Shown: in pieces, positions 16,177-24,922 of the stretch | Layout: each line of letters begins with the position of its first letter | Position numbering within the stretch: position 1 is the stretch's first letter | DNA from: Clostridia bacterium | GTDB lineage: Bacteria > Bacillota > Clostridia > Oscillospirales > CAG-272 | NCBI GenBank assembly: GCA_017504605.1 | Contig: JAFVQW010000029.1 | Coordinates: forward strand, 1 to 64,000 | DNA length: 64,000 nt | Reading direction: 5' to 3' | The notes under the pieces: model-generated | What the model saw: the letters and a program-made list of their open reading frames with translations, nothing else | What the model was told of the DNA's origin: nothing | Database searches by the model: none | Program-made: the position numbers and the translations under genes

Positions 16177-17493
16177 ATGCTATTTAATCCTTTACCGCTT
16201 CTCGTGAGCGTTTTCGGCAGCTATTTTTTCTTCAAGCTGAAGCTTTTTCCACTAACCCACCCCTTACGGCTTTTTCGCACTGCGCGAGCGGCGCTTGGGC
16301 GCGAGGGGGCCCGTTCTTCATTGGCACTGGCCCTCGCGGGCACGCTCGGAGTCGGGAATGTTTACGGAGTCGCCCTCGGAATAATAGTCGGCGGGGCGGG
16401 GAGCGTATTTTGGCTCTTTATCTCGACGGCCTTTGCCGCAATAATCAAGTATTCCGAGGTCGTCACGGCCCTTGACTTTGGGGGCGACGGTATGATTGAC
16501 TGTATAAGCGGCACCTTCGGTCGGCGCGGAAAACGTCTCTCGCTGATATACTCGGCGGCAGTCGCAGTCCTCGCGCTCGCTATGGGCGCGGCGCTCCAGA
16601 GCGCGAGCGCCGCCGATGCCGCCGCCGAGGCCGCGGGCATCTCTCGCGCGGTCTTCGGTATATGCCTTTCCGCACTCGCCTTTTTTACCGTTGCGGGTGG
16701 CGGAAAAGTGATAAAAAAACTGACCGCGCTCGTTATCCCCGTGTCAACTGTTATTTACATTTTTATTATGATTTCCATAATTGCCATTCGGTTTTCGGGG
16801 CTTGGCAAATGCCTGTCTATGATAGTGGAGGGGGCCTTCTCATTCCGCAGTGCCACGGGAGGCGTGCTCGGTTTTCTCACCTCCTCGGCGCTCCGCGAGG
16901 GCTATTCGCGCGGAATTCTATCGAACGAAGCGGGGTGCGGCAGCTCCACGATAGCGCACTCGGTCTGCCGCACGACGAGCGCCGCCGAGGCGGGCGTGCT
17001 CGGTATAATCGAGGTCGTGTTTGATACGGCCGTGCTTTGTATGCTTACGGCCCTCGGAATTCTCCTGTCAATTCCCGACACCTCGCTATACGTGAGCCCT
17101 ATGGCGCTTATCCTCGATGCTGTACGCGGCACACTCGGTGCGGCGTTCGTACCGCCCGTGCTTTTCTCGGTTTTCTGCTTCGCATTTTCCACCGTTATTT
17201 GCTGGTATTATTACGGAGAGGTCGCGCTTGGTCGCCTTGTCGGCGGTGCGGCACGCCCACTGCTGCTTATCCTCTATCCCGTATTCGTGCTTCTCGGCTC
17301 GCTTTACGGCGGCTCGCTATTCGTCGGTATTACCGACCTTGCTATGCTCGTGATGACGGTTTTCACCCTTCTTGCAATAACAAAGCGCTCCGACAGAGTG
17401 AGACTCGTGTCGGAGCGCGACGGATTGTTACCTATTACAAAAGTCGAATATGAGACAGGGGAGCGACGCCGAGCGCGGCGAGCCTCTCGTTAA
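16177..17493 (+). CDS. AlsT-type amino acid (alanine):cation symporter
   Basis: This 438-residue membrane transporter has about ten to eleven hydrophobic helices. The SLALAGTLGVGNVYGVALG block (about residue 50), IIKYSEVVTAL and LREGYSRGILSNEAGCGSS are the sodium:alanine symporter signatures. It should import alanine, glycine or a related amino acid with sodium or protons. The ATG at 16177 has GCGGAGG 6 nt upstream; an in-frame GTG at 16162 lies inside the hairpin. Its 3' end runs 59 nt into the convergent homoserine dehydrogenase gene, and its coding sequence contains that gene's terminator (17385-17418). Confidence 0.88.
   Translation: MLFNPLPLLVSVFGSYFFFKLKLFPLTHPLRLFRTARAALGREGARSSLALALAGTLGVGNVYGVALGIIVGGAGSVFWLFISTAFAAIIKYSEVVTALDFGGDGMIDCISGTFGRRGKRLSLIYSAAVAVLALAMGAALQSASAADAAAEAAGISRAVFGICLSALAFFTVAGGGKVIKKLTALVIPVSTVIYIFIMISIIAIRFSGLGKCLSMIVEGAFSFRSATGGVLGFLTSSALREGYSRGILSNEAGCGSSTIAHSVCRTTSAAEAGVLGIIEVVFDTAVLCMLTALGILLSIPDTSLYVSPMALILDAVRGTLGAAFVPPVLFSVFCFAFSTVICWYYYGEVALGRLVGGAARPLLLILYPVFVLLGSLYGGSLFVGITDLAMLVMTVFTLLAITKRSDRVRLVSERDGLLPITKVEYETGERRRARRASR
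17385..17418 (-). terminator. terminator of hom, embedded in the symporter coding sequence
   Basis: GCGCTCCGACA pairs perfectly with TGTCGGAGCGC around a 12-nt loop. On the minus strand it lies 16 nt after the hom stop and is followed by TTTGTTATT. Confidence 0.7.
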
Positions 17494-18640
17494 GCTCGCT
17501 CTCGGAGAGGTACTCTGTGACTATAGCACACTCGCCGACGGCCTCAATCTCGGTGGCTCCGACAAATGCGTTAAGCAGGTCTTTGCGCGCCCCCTCGGGG
17601 AAGGCGAGATAGTGGCGGGATACGAAGCCCTCGAAGCTCGCTTTTATCGCCGCATCTCCGCGGGTAAAGCTCGGAGTAGCGCACCTCGTGCCCGAGCGCA
17701 TAATCTGCATAAGGTCTCCGACGACGGCGGAGGCAGTGGGAGCGGCACCCGCACCGGGGCCGAAGAACATCGCGCTGCCGATAGGCTCGCCGAGCACCTC
17801 GACAGCGTTGTAAACGCCCGAGACGGTGGAGAGCGGAGCATCGGAGGGAAGTAAGAAGGGGGCAACCATAATAAACGGTGAGCCGCCCTCGGGAATAATA
17901 CAGCGGCCGAGGAGCTTAATCTGCCGCCCGAGCTTGTCTGCGGCGGAAACGTCGGCGGCCCGTATGCCTACTATACCCTCGGTGTGAATAGCATCAGTGG
18001 GGTAGAGCCTGTCCGTGACGAGCGCCGCGAGAATGGCAATCTTACGCGCGGCGTCAAGTCCCAGAATATCGGCATCGGGATTTCTCTCGGCGTAGCCGCG
18101 GGACTGTGCATCGGCAAGAGAGGCCTCGAAGCTCTCTCCAAGGGTAAACATCTTTGTAAGAATATAGTTAGTCGTGCCGTTGAGAATTCCGCGCACCTCG
18201 GTTATTCTGTTTTGTCTTATGAAGCCGATAATCGGGGAAATTACGGGAATACCGCCGCCGACAGCGGCCTCGAAGCGGTAGCTGACACCCGCCTCTCTCG
18301 CAATCTCGAGAAGCTCGTCACCATAGGTCGCGACCACTTCCTTGTTCGAGGTAATCACGTTCTTACCGGCGCGAAGAGCCGCCGCAGTGTATTCGTATGC
18401 GGGGTGAGAGCCGCCCATAACCTCGATAACCGTATCAATCTCGGGGTCTGAAAGTATCTGCTCGAAGTCGTGGACAACCCTGTCGCCGAGGGGTGAATTC
18501 GGGAAGTCGCGAAGGTCGAGAATATACTTTATGTTAACGGTGTCGCCGCCGAGTGCGGCAACCTCGTCCTTATTTTTCGTTATGAGCTCGGCAGTGCCGC
18601 CGCCAACGACGCCGAAGCCGAGAATTGCAATATTAGTCAT
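17435..18640 (-). CDS. hom: homoserine dehydrogenase
   Basis: This 401-residue enzyme reduces aspartate semialdehyde to homoserine for threonine and methionine synthesis. The N-terminal NAD(P)-binding motif is AILGFGVVGGGTAELI. The catalytic domain shows VITSNKEVVATYGDEL, AAVGGGIPVISPI, RGILNGTTNYILTKM and NPDADILGLDAARK, all core motifs. The last about 80 residues fit a truncated ACT-like regulatory domain, shorter than usual. The ATG at 18640 has GGAGG 6 nt upstream. It is monocistronic. Confidence 0.95.
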   Translation of the reverse strand: MTNIAILGFGVVGGGTAELITKNKDEVAALGGDTVNIKYILDLRDFPNSPLGDRVVHDFEQILSDPEIDTVIEVMGGSHPAYEYTAAALRAGKNVITSNKEVVATYGDELLEIAREAGVSYRFEAAVGGGIPVISPIIGFIRQNRITEVRGILNGTTNYILTKMFTLGESFEASLADAQSRGYAERNPDADILGLDAARKIAILAALVTDRLYPTDAIHTEGIVGIRAADVSAADKLGRQIKLLGRCIIPEGGSPFIMVAPFLLPSDAPLSTVSGVYNAVEVLGEPIGSAMFFGPGAGAAPTASAVVGDLMQIMRSGTRCATPSFTRGDAAIKASFEGFVSRHYLAFPEGARKDLLNAFVGATEIEAVGECAIVTEYLSESELNERLAALGVAPLSHIRLL

Positions 18641-18673
18641 TTTTTGTCCTCCACGCGAACGGAATAATAATAA

Positions 18674-18702
18674 AGTATAGCACAACAACCGACGAAATTC
18701 AA
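18674..18702 (-). promoter_or_regulatory. promoter of hom
   Basis: On the minus strand TTGAAT, 17 nt, TATACT, ending 34 nt before the start codon. Confidence 0.75.
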
Positions 18703-18730
18703 GACTTTTTCGCGAAAAACGAGAAGAAAC

Positions 18731-18756
18731 AGCAGACAGAGACGTCTCTGTCTGCT
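18731..18756 (-). terminator. hairpin terminator between the M23 gene and hom
   Basis: AGCAGACAGAGA / TCTCTGTCTGCT is a 12-bp perfect stem with only CG between the arms. A T-run follows on the plus strand and a weaker one on the minus strand. It lies after the M23 gene stop. Confidence 0.6.
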
Positions 18757-18772
18757 TTTTCTGAGCTCAAGC

Positions 18773-19453
18773 TCAGTCCTTTATCCCAAGTGATGCCTTC
18801 TTCGATGCCTCGGAGAGATAATCGAGGGGATTTACCTTTACGTCGTTGAAGAGCATCTCGAAATGAAGATGCGGCTCCTCGGCGAGCTCGGATACCGAGC
18901 TGTCACCAACGCTTCCTATGCGCTGACCCGACTCTACCGTGTCACCGACCGATACGAGACCCGCATCGGCGGAATTAAGGTTGGAGTATCTGGTCTTAAA
19001 GTTATTCGCGTGGGTTAGCTCCACCGTGAAGCCGAGCAGGGGGTCGCTGTAAACACGGCTGACCGTGCCCGCCTCGGAGGCGTAGACGGGAGCGCCGTCG
19101 TCGGTAGAGATGTCAATGCCCGCGTGAACCTTCCACTCGTTAAGCGTGGTGGAGTAAACGGGCATACCGAGGTCGTGCTCCTTCATAACGCTGCCGACAA
19201 GAGGGGAGATAAAGGTCTGCTTCTCCTCCTTTTCGTTTTCCTCGGGCTCGCCCTCGGTGCCGCCCTCGGTGCCGCCCTCGCCCTCGATAATCGGGTCGGA
19301 GGGAGCCTCGGGGTCCTTTGCCTTGCTTGCCGCGGAGACTATTCCGACGACGATTGCGCTCACACAGAGAATGGCGATAACCGCCGCGTAAACTATTTTC
19401 GCAGTTATCGGCTTACCGCTGAATTTGAACTTCTTTTCCATTTGCAAAAACAT
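18773..19453 (-). CDS. M23/LytM-domain membrane protein, SpoIIQ-like
   Basis: This 226-residue protein has one N-terminal transmembrane helix (about residues 19-41), a low-complexity acidic linker built of GGTEG repeats, and a C-terminal LytM domain. The zinc ligands HAGID (about residue 110) and HLHFE (about residue 195) are present, but the usual catalytic histidine in YxHL is replaced (RYSNL). Loss of that residue, one membrane anchor and this size fit SpoIIQ, which forms the SpoIIQ-SpoIIIAH channel on the forespore side. The start at 19453 is favoured by GAAAGGA just upstream. A general cell-wall peptidase remains possible. Confidence 0.7.
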   Translation of the reverse strand: MFLQMEKKFKFSGKPITAKIVYAAVIAILCVSAIVVGIVSAASKAKDPEAPSDPIIEGEGGTEGGTEGEPEENEKEEKQTFISPLVGSVMKEHDLGMPVYSTTLNEWKVHAGIDISTDDGAPVYASEAGTVSRVYSDPLLGFTVELTHANNFKTRYSNLNSADAGLVSVGDTVESGQRIGSVGDSSVSELAEEPHLHFEMLFNDVKVNPLDYLSEASKKASLGIKD

Positions 19454-19556
19454 TTTCCTTTCAGTGTTGGTTGAAGGTATTTTTTCCGCGTGGACGCTTT
19501 TTATTCAAATAGCGGGACAAAAAATAGAGAGAGCGCGTCAAAAAGGGAAATTACTG

Positions 19557-19585
19557 TTGACAAGAGCGAATATTTTGTTTATAAT
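19557..19585 (+). promoter_or_regulatory. consensus promoter for the kinase-argS-yebC cluster
   Basis: TTGACA, 17 nt, TATAAT: a perfect sigma-A match. The -10 box ends 40 nt before the ATG at 19626. Confidence 0.85.
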
Positions 19586-19625
19586 TATATAGTTAAAATA
19601 TATATTTTTGGATTTTGAGGAAAAA

Positions 19626-20441
19626 ATGACTGAAAAAATATCACTTGCGGGCGACCTCGGCAGCGGCAAGAGCACGGTGTCGAAGATACTTATAGAGGCA
19701 CTCGGCTTTGAATATTACTCGACGGGCTCCATTGTGCGGAGCATAGCCGAAGAGATGAATATGAGCGTGGTCGAGCTTAACAGGTATATGGAGACGCACC
19801 CCGAGATTGACCGTAAGATTGACGACGGACTGCGCGCCCTCTCGGACCTTGAGCGCCCCTTGATTATCGATTCCCGAATGGCGTGGCATTTTACGCACGG
19901 CACCTTCCGCGTTTATCTCTCGTGCGATATAGAGACGAGCGCGCTTCGCATAATGGGCGCCAATCGAGTAGGTGAGCATTCTGCGAGCCTTGAAGAGACC
20001 GTATCACAGACCCGCGCCAGACGGCAGAGCGAGCAGAAGCGCTATATGACACAGTACGGCGTGGATATAAAGGACCTCTCGAACTATGACCTCGTTGTAG
20101 ATACCTCGGCGGCGACACCCGAGGAGATTGCCTCGGTTATCATAAACGCATACCGAGGGGGCGAGCGCGGCGTAACGCGCGCATATCTCTCGCCCGAGCG
20201 TATTAATATGCCCGACGATGCACCCGACGAGCTTCTTGTCGGCGAGTATTCCTCGGCCCTTGAGGCGGGAGAGAGCGTTCCCGCGGTTACGGTTGCAGAG
20301 GACGGGGGAGACTTTTATCTTATCGGCGGTGCCGAGGCGGCGCTCGCACATACTCTTAATATGTCGAGCTTCGTGCCCTGTATTTTGGTCTCGGGAGATG
20401 CTCCCGCGAGCACCTTTGTCAAAATGAAAAATTCCTTATGA
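19626..20441 (+). CDS. cytidylate-kinase-like P-loop protein with a ParB-like C-terminal extension
   Basis: This 271-residue protein has an N-terminal domain (about residues 1-180) of the cytidylate-kinase-like type: P-loop SLAGDLGSGKSTVSK, followed by YYSTGSIVRSIAEEM and LIIDSRMAWHF. It probably phosphorylates a nucleotide or related small molecule. The last about 90 residues do not belong to that family; LVGEYSSALEAGESVPAV and GDFYLIGGAEAALAH resemble the ParB/sulfiredoxin N-terminal fold without its catalytic residues. It starts with GAGG 5 nt upstream of the ATG and leads into argS 10 nt later. Confidence 0.75.
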   Translation: MTEKISLAGDLGSGKSTVSKILIEALGFEYYSTGSIVRSIAEEMNMSVVELNRYMETHPEIDRKIDDGLRALSDLERPLIIDSRMAWHFTHGTFRVYLSCDIETSALRIMGANRVGEHSASLEETVSQTRARRQSEQKRYMTQYGVDIKDLSNYDLVVDTSAATPEEIASVIINAYRGGERGVTRAYLSPERINMPDDAPDELLVGEYSSALEAGESVPAVTVAEDGGDFYLIGGAEAALAHTLNMSSFVPCILVSGDAPASTFVKMKNSL

Positions 20442-20451
20442 GGTGTGAGTA

Positions 20452-22206
20452 ATGCTTACTATAAAGAAAAAATGTGCCGAGCTTCTCGCAAAGAGGGTAG
20501 AGAGTGAGTTTGGCTCCGGTCTTCTCGGTGCGGACGAGATATTCTCGATGCTTGAATATCCCCCCGAGCGCGAGATGGGAGATTTGGCGCTCCCGTGCTT
20601 TAAGCTCTCGCGTACGCTTCGCCGCTCACCCATCGAGATTGCCGAGCGCCTCGCGGCGGGCATTTCCTCGCCCGACTTCTCCGAGGCCGAGGCTAAGAGC
20701 GGTTATCTTAATTTCAGAATAAATCCCACGAGCTTCGTTTCCCGCGTCGTTTCCGACGTTGAGAGGCTCGGTGACAAATACGGCTCTCCCATGACGGGAC
20801 AGGGGAAGACCGTCGTGCTCGACTATTCCTCGCCCAACGTTGCGAAGCCCTTTCATATCGGCCACCTCGGCACTACGGTTATCGGTCACTCGCTGAAGCT
20901 TCTTCACGAGTTCGCGGGCTATAAGTGCATAGGTATTAACTACCTCGGCGACTGGGGAACTCAGTTCGGTAAGCTCATTACCGCATATAAGCTCTGGGGC
21001 GATAAGAGACAGATTGAGGAGGGCGGAGTTGACGAGCTCGTTAAGCTCTACGTTAAAATCAACAACGCCATTAAGGACGAGGAGGATGCGAGCGTCGCGG
21101 GTAAGCCCGAGGGCACGCCGAAGTCCTCGCCTCTGGCGGACGCCTCCCGCGCCGAGTTTGCGAAGCTTGAGCATTCCGACGAGGAGAACCTCGCGCTCTG
21201 GCGCTGGTTCGTTGACGTCAGCCTTGAGGAGTATCAGAAGACCTATAAGCTGCTCGGCATCGAGTTCGACAGCTATCTCGGCGAGTCCTTCTACACCGAT
21301 AAGATGCCGGCCGAGGTTGAGAAGCTTCGCAATATGGGGCTTCTCGAGATTGACGACGGCGCGAGCATAGTTAACCTTGAAAAGTGGAATATGCCGGTTT
21401 GCCTTATCCTTAAGCGCGACGGCTCCACGCTTTACCCCACGCGTGACATCGCGGCCGCGGTTTACAGGCAGAAGACCTACGGCTTCGATAAGGCTATCTA
21501 CGTTACCTCCGCGGCACAGTGCTTGCACTTTGCACAGTGGTTCAAGGTGGTCGAGCTTATGAAGTACGACTGGTATGACAGGCTCGTTCACGTGCCCTAC
21601 GGCACCGTCAGCATAAACGGTGCGAAGCTCGCCACGAGAACGGGTAACGTAATACTTCTTAAGGACCTCTTCGACGAGGCTATCAGCCGCGTTGCCGAGA
21701 TAACGAGAGAGAAGAACCCCGACCCCGAGCGCTGTCGCGAAATTGCGGAAAAGGTCGGTGTAGGTGCCGTAGTATTCTACTACCTCTCGAACAACAGAAT
21801 GAGGGACATCAACTTCGTTATGGAGGAGGCGCTCTCCTTCGACGGTAATACCGGCCCCTACGTCCAGTACACCTACGCGAGAGCCTGCTCTGTTCTCGAG
21901 CGTGCGGGCGGCGGCGGTGCCATTACCGATGCACCTCTCGGCGAGCCCGAGTTTGAGCTTGCTAAGGCGGTGTCGGTATTCCCCGAGCGCGTGGCGGCGG
22001 CCCTTGCCGAATACGAGCCGAGCATCGTAACGCGCTACCTTCTCGAGCTCTCCGCGGCGTTCAACCGCTTCTATCACGAGTGCTCTATTGCCGCATGTGC
22101 CGACGAGCGGCTTCGCTCCTCTCGCGTGGCGCTTACCGCCGCGACCGAGCAGGTGCTTAAGACGGCACTTCACCTTATTTGTATGCAGAGCCCCAAGAAA
22201 ATCTAA
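20452..22206 (+). CDS. argS: arginine--tRNA ligase
   Basis: This 584-residue class I synthetase charges tRNA-Arg. The N-terminal Arg-tRNA-synthetase additional domain is followed by the HIGH motif in VAKPFHIGHLGTTVIG (about residue 135), a long catalytic domain, the KMSK-equivalent GAKLATRTGNVILL and the all-helical DALR anticodon-binding domain (RYLLELSAAFNRFYHEC). As in many ArgRS, the KMSKS lysine pattern is altered. Its length is normal. It lies between the kinase-like gene and yebC, 11 nt from the latter. Confidence 0.97.
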   Translation: MLTIKKKCAELLAKRVESEFGSGLLGADEIFSMLEYPPEREMGDLALPCFKLSRTLRRSPIEIAERLAAGISSPDFSEAEAKSGYLNFRINPTSFVSRVVSDVERLGDKYGSPMTGQGKTVVLDYSSPNVAKPFHIGHLGTTVIGHSLKLLHEFAGYKCIGINYLGDWGTQFGKLITAYKLWGDKRQIEEGGVDELVKLYVKINNAIKDEEDASVAGKPEGTPKSSPLADASRAEFAKLEHSDEENLALWRWFVDVSLEEYQKTYKLLGIEFDSYLGESFYTDKMPAEVEKLRNMGLLEIDDGASIVNLEKWNMPVCLILKRDGSTLYPTRDIAAAVYRQKTYGFDKAIYVTSAAQCLHFAQWFKVVELMKYDWYDRLVHVPYGTVSINGAKLATRTGNVILLKDLFDEAISRVAEITREKNPDPERCREIAEKVGVGAVVFYYLSNNRMRDINFVMEEALSFDGNTGPYVQYTYARACSVLERAGGGGAITDAPLGEPEFELAKAVSVFPERVAAALAEYEPSIVTRYLLELSAAFNRFYHECSIAACADERLRSSRVALTAATEQVLKTALHLICMQSPKKI

Positions 22207-22217
22207 AGGAGTTAAAT

Positions 22218-22943
22218 ATGTCAGGACATTCCAAGTGGAACAATATAAAGCATAAGAAGGAGAAATCCGATGCCGCGAAGGCTAAGATTTTCACCAAAAT
22301 CGGTAAGGAGATGGCCGTCGCTATCAAGGCGGGCGGTCCCGACCCGAACAACAACTCGAAGCTGCGCGACCTTATCGCGAAGGCTAAGGCCAATAACGTG
22401 CCGAACGACAACATTCAGCGCACCATAAAGAAGTTTACCGACAATAGTGACATCAACTACGAGGAAATCGTATACGAGGGCTACGGCCCCTCGGGTGTTG
22501 CGATAATAGTCGAGACCTCGACCGATAACCGCAACCGTACGGCGGGCAATATCCGCGCGTGGTTCAGCAAATACGGCGGAAATATGGGTCAGAACGGCTG
22601 TGTCGGCTACCTCTTCGAGGAGAAGGGTGTTATCACCATTATCGATGAGGACGAGGAGCTCGACGAGGATAAGGTTATGGAGGATGCGCTCGAGTGCGGA
22701 GCAGAGGATATTCTCTCCGACGACGGCGAGTATACCATATATACCGCTCCCGCCGACCTCGATACCGTTCGTGACGCAATTATCGCCGCGGGCTATAAGA
22801 TAGATACCGCCGACCTTGCGAAGGTGCCCTCTACCTACGTTACCCTTGAGAGTGCCGAGGACGTAGAGAATATGGAGAAGATGCTCGATAAGTTTAACGA
22901 GGATGACGACGTAAACGCCGTTTATCATAACTGGGACGCTTAA
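22218..22943 (+). CDS. yebC: YebC/PmpR family protein
   Basis: This 241-residue protein matches the family throughout: SGHSKWNNIKHKKEKSDAAK at the N-terminus, GGPDPNNNSKLRDLIAKAKA, YEGYGPSGVAIIVE and FSKYGGNMGQNGCVGYLF. Members act in translation of proline-rich stretches or as transcription regulators. The ATG at 22218 is preceded by AAAGGAG; an in-frame ATG at 22179 would overlap argS. It is the last gene of the argS operon. Confidence 0.95.
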   Translation: MSGHSKWNNIKHKKEKSDAAKAKIFTKIGKEMAVAIKAGGPDPNNNSKLRDLIAKAKANNVPNDNIQRTIKKFTDNSDINYEEIVYEGYGPSGVAIIVETSTDNRNRTAGNIRAWFSKYGGNMGQNGCVGYLFEEKGVITIIDEDEELDEDKVMEDALECGAEDILSDDGEYTIYTAPADLDTVRDAIIAAGYKIDTADLAKVPSTYVTLESAEDVENMEKMLDKFNEDDDVNAVYHNWDA

Positions 22944-22985
22944 AAGCTCCTATTCGCAAACCGAAATTAAAATAAGGGGAAAGCT

Positions 22986-24854
22986 ATGAAAAGACTACTG
23001 AAATTCGTATGCCTTTTTGCAATTCTTGCGGCTGTATTTACACTTGTTTCCTGTAAAAAGTGTAAGCACGAGATTGTAGACACCAAAAACGTGGATATGA
23101 CCGAGGCAACCTGCGTTACCGACGGCTCGTACTACAGGGTTACGCTATGCCTTCAGTGCGGAGAGGAGCTCTCGCGCACCCACCACACGGTAGAGAAGAG
23201 CGGCCGGCACACGCCCTCCGACTGGATTGTCGATAAGGAGCCGAGCTGTGCCGATGAGGGACATAAGTACAAGGAGTGCACGGTTTGTGAGGCGAAGCTC
23301 GAGGAGCAGAGCATTCCCAAGAATGACACTCATACGCCCTCCGATTGGATAATAGATGAGGAAGCCACCTGTATCTCCGTGGGACTTAAGCACAAGGAGT
23401 GCACCGTTTGCTCGGAATTCCTTTACGAAAGAGAGATTCCGCTGTCCGAGAATCATGTTCCGTCCGATTGGATTATAGACAGAGAGGCTAACTGCGGCTT
23501 CACAGGACTTAAGCACAAGATATGCACTCTATGTAGCACGACGGTTGAGGAGGAGGAGTCTCCCACAGTTGGAGAGCATAAAGCCTCCGACTGGATTATC
23601 AAGGTAGATGCCAACTGCCGGAATACGGGTACGAAGATTAAGGAATGTACCGTATGTCATACCGAGCTTGAAGAGGATATAATTCCGATAAAGGATACTC
23701 ACACCGAGTCTGAGCCCATAATCGACCTTGAGCCCACCTGTAAGACCGAGGGCGCATATCATACCGAGTGTACCGTGTGTAAGGTCCTGGTTAACAGGGG
23801 CAGCCTTCCCACGAATGACGACCACGCTCCGTCGGACTGGATTCTCGTGAAGGAGGCTACCTGCTCGACTCCCGGTGCATATAATATCGTTTGTATTTAC
23901 TGTAGTGCGAAGCTTGACGAGAAGCCTATCCCCACGAACGATAACCACGGTGAGACCAAATGGGTTACGGATACCGAGGCGACCTGTAAGACGGAGGGCT
24001 CGAAGCATAAGGAGTGCGTGGAATGCGGTGCGAGCCTTGGCACCGAGAAAATACCCACGACCGATGCCCATATACCCGGTGAATGGATAGTGGATAACGA
24101 CTCTACCTGCCGCGACGAGGGACTTCGTCATAAGGATTGTACCGTGTGCGGTGAGAAGCTTTTTGAGGAGAAAATCCCCGTCAACGATGACCATACCCCC
24201 GGTGATTGGATAGTGGATTATGACCCGACCTGCCGCGATGACGGACTTCGCCATAAGAGCTGTACAGTCTGCGGTGAGAGGCTTTCCGAGGAGACAATTT
24301 CCAAGACACCCGACGAGCACGGAGAGTATGAGTGGGTAGTGACTCTTGAGCCGACCTGCTACGAGGACGGTAAGAGAGCGAAGCTATGCTCTGTCTGTGA
24401 TAGCACCTTTGACGAGGAGGCAGTTTCCGCAGGACATCAGGTAAACGGCAACAGCTGTAAGGGATGCGGATTACGTGTCAGCACGGCGGGACTTGAGTTT
24501 ATGCTTAACGCTGACGGAAAGACCTATACGCTTGTCGGAATGGGCAGCTGTAGCGCAGATACGGTATACGTAGGACTTTATAACGGATGCGACGTTACCG
24601 CTATTGAGGCGGGTGCATTCGCAGGCGAGACTATGCTTAAGAGCGTTGTAATCTGTGAGTGTGTCGCAACGGTTGGCGAGAACGCCTTTGCGGGCTGCAC
24701 GGGCCTTACGCTTTACTGTCGCCACGAGTCGCAGCCGAGCGGCTGGGCAGACGGCTGGAACGGTAGCTCCGCGGTTATATGGGGTGCCTACGACGTAGAG
24801 TCGGAACTTCCCGGATTTGAGACGCCGAGTGTGCCCTTCGACCCCGAGTGGTAA
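22986..24854 (+). CDS. secreted lipoprotein with eleven cysteine-pair repeats and a leucine-rich C-terminus
   Basis: This 622-residue protein has a signal peptide with lipobox LVSC (about residue 23), so it is anchored outside the cell. It then carries about ten tandem 41-residue repeats of the form H-x-PSDWI-x8-C-x9-C-TVC (123 bp each), each with one single Cys and one CxxC pair, plus divergent copies at both ends. The C-terminus holds a BspA-type leucine-rich segment (AIEAGAFAGETMLKSVVI; VGENAFAGCTGLTLY). Similar repeats occur in surface proteins of gut Clostridia. Metal binding or adhesion is plausible but not shown. Repeats differ at many codons, so the array is old. Confidence 0.8.
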   Translation: MKRLLKFVCLFAILAAVFTLVSCKKCKHEIVDTKNVDMTEATCVTDGSYYRVTLCLQCGEELSRTHHTVEKSGRHTPSDWIVDKEPSCADEGHKYKECTVCEAKLEEQSIPKNDTHTPSDWIIDEEATCISVGLKHKECTVCSEFLYEREIPLSENHVPSDWIIDREANCGFTGLKHKICTLCSTTVEEEESPTVGEHKASDWIIKVDANCRNTGTKIKECTVCHTELEEDIIPIKDTHTESEPIIDLEPTCKTEGAYHTECTVCKVLVNRGSLPTNDDHAPSDWILVKEATCSTPGAYNIVCIYCSAKLDEKPIPTNDNHGETKWVTDTEATCKTEGSKHKECVECGASLGTEKIPTTDAHIPGEWIVDNDSTCRDEGLRHKDCTVCGEKLFEEKIPVNDDHTPGDWIVDYDPTCRDDGLRHKSCTVCGERLSEETISKTPDEHGEYEWVVTLEPTCYEDGKRAKLCSVCDSTFDEEAVSAGHQVNGNSCKGCGLRVSTAGLEFMLNADGKTYTLVGMGSCSADTVYVGLYNGCDVTAIEAGAFAGETMLKSVVICECVATVGENAFAGCTGLTLYCRHESQPSGWADGWNGSSAVIWGAYDVESELPGFETPSVPFDPEW

Positions 24855-24878
24855 AACTCGCGGCTTTGTAATTTCGGC

Positions 24879-24922
24879 AAAACAAAAGGAAGAGCCATTT
24901 CACGGTCTCTTCCTTTTGTTTT
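24879..24922. terminator. bidirectional terminator between the repeat lipoprotein and DUF5662
   Basis: AAAACAAAAGGAAGAG pairs perfectly with CTCTTCCTTTTGTTTT (16 bp) around a 12-nt loop. Confidence 0.88.

Noticed and set aside
20626..22173. 515-codon minus-strand frame opposite argS
   Set aside because: It is a shadow of argS, caused by GC-rich codon bias; the argS motifs are complete.
23529..24320. 263-codon minus-strand frame inside the cysteine-repeat gene
   Set aside because: Its apparent repeats are the complement of the real tandem repeats.
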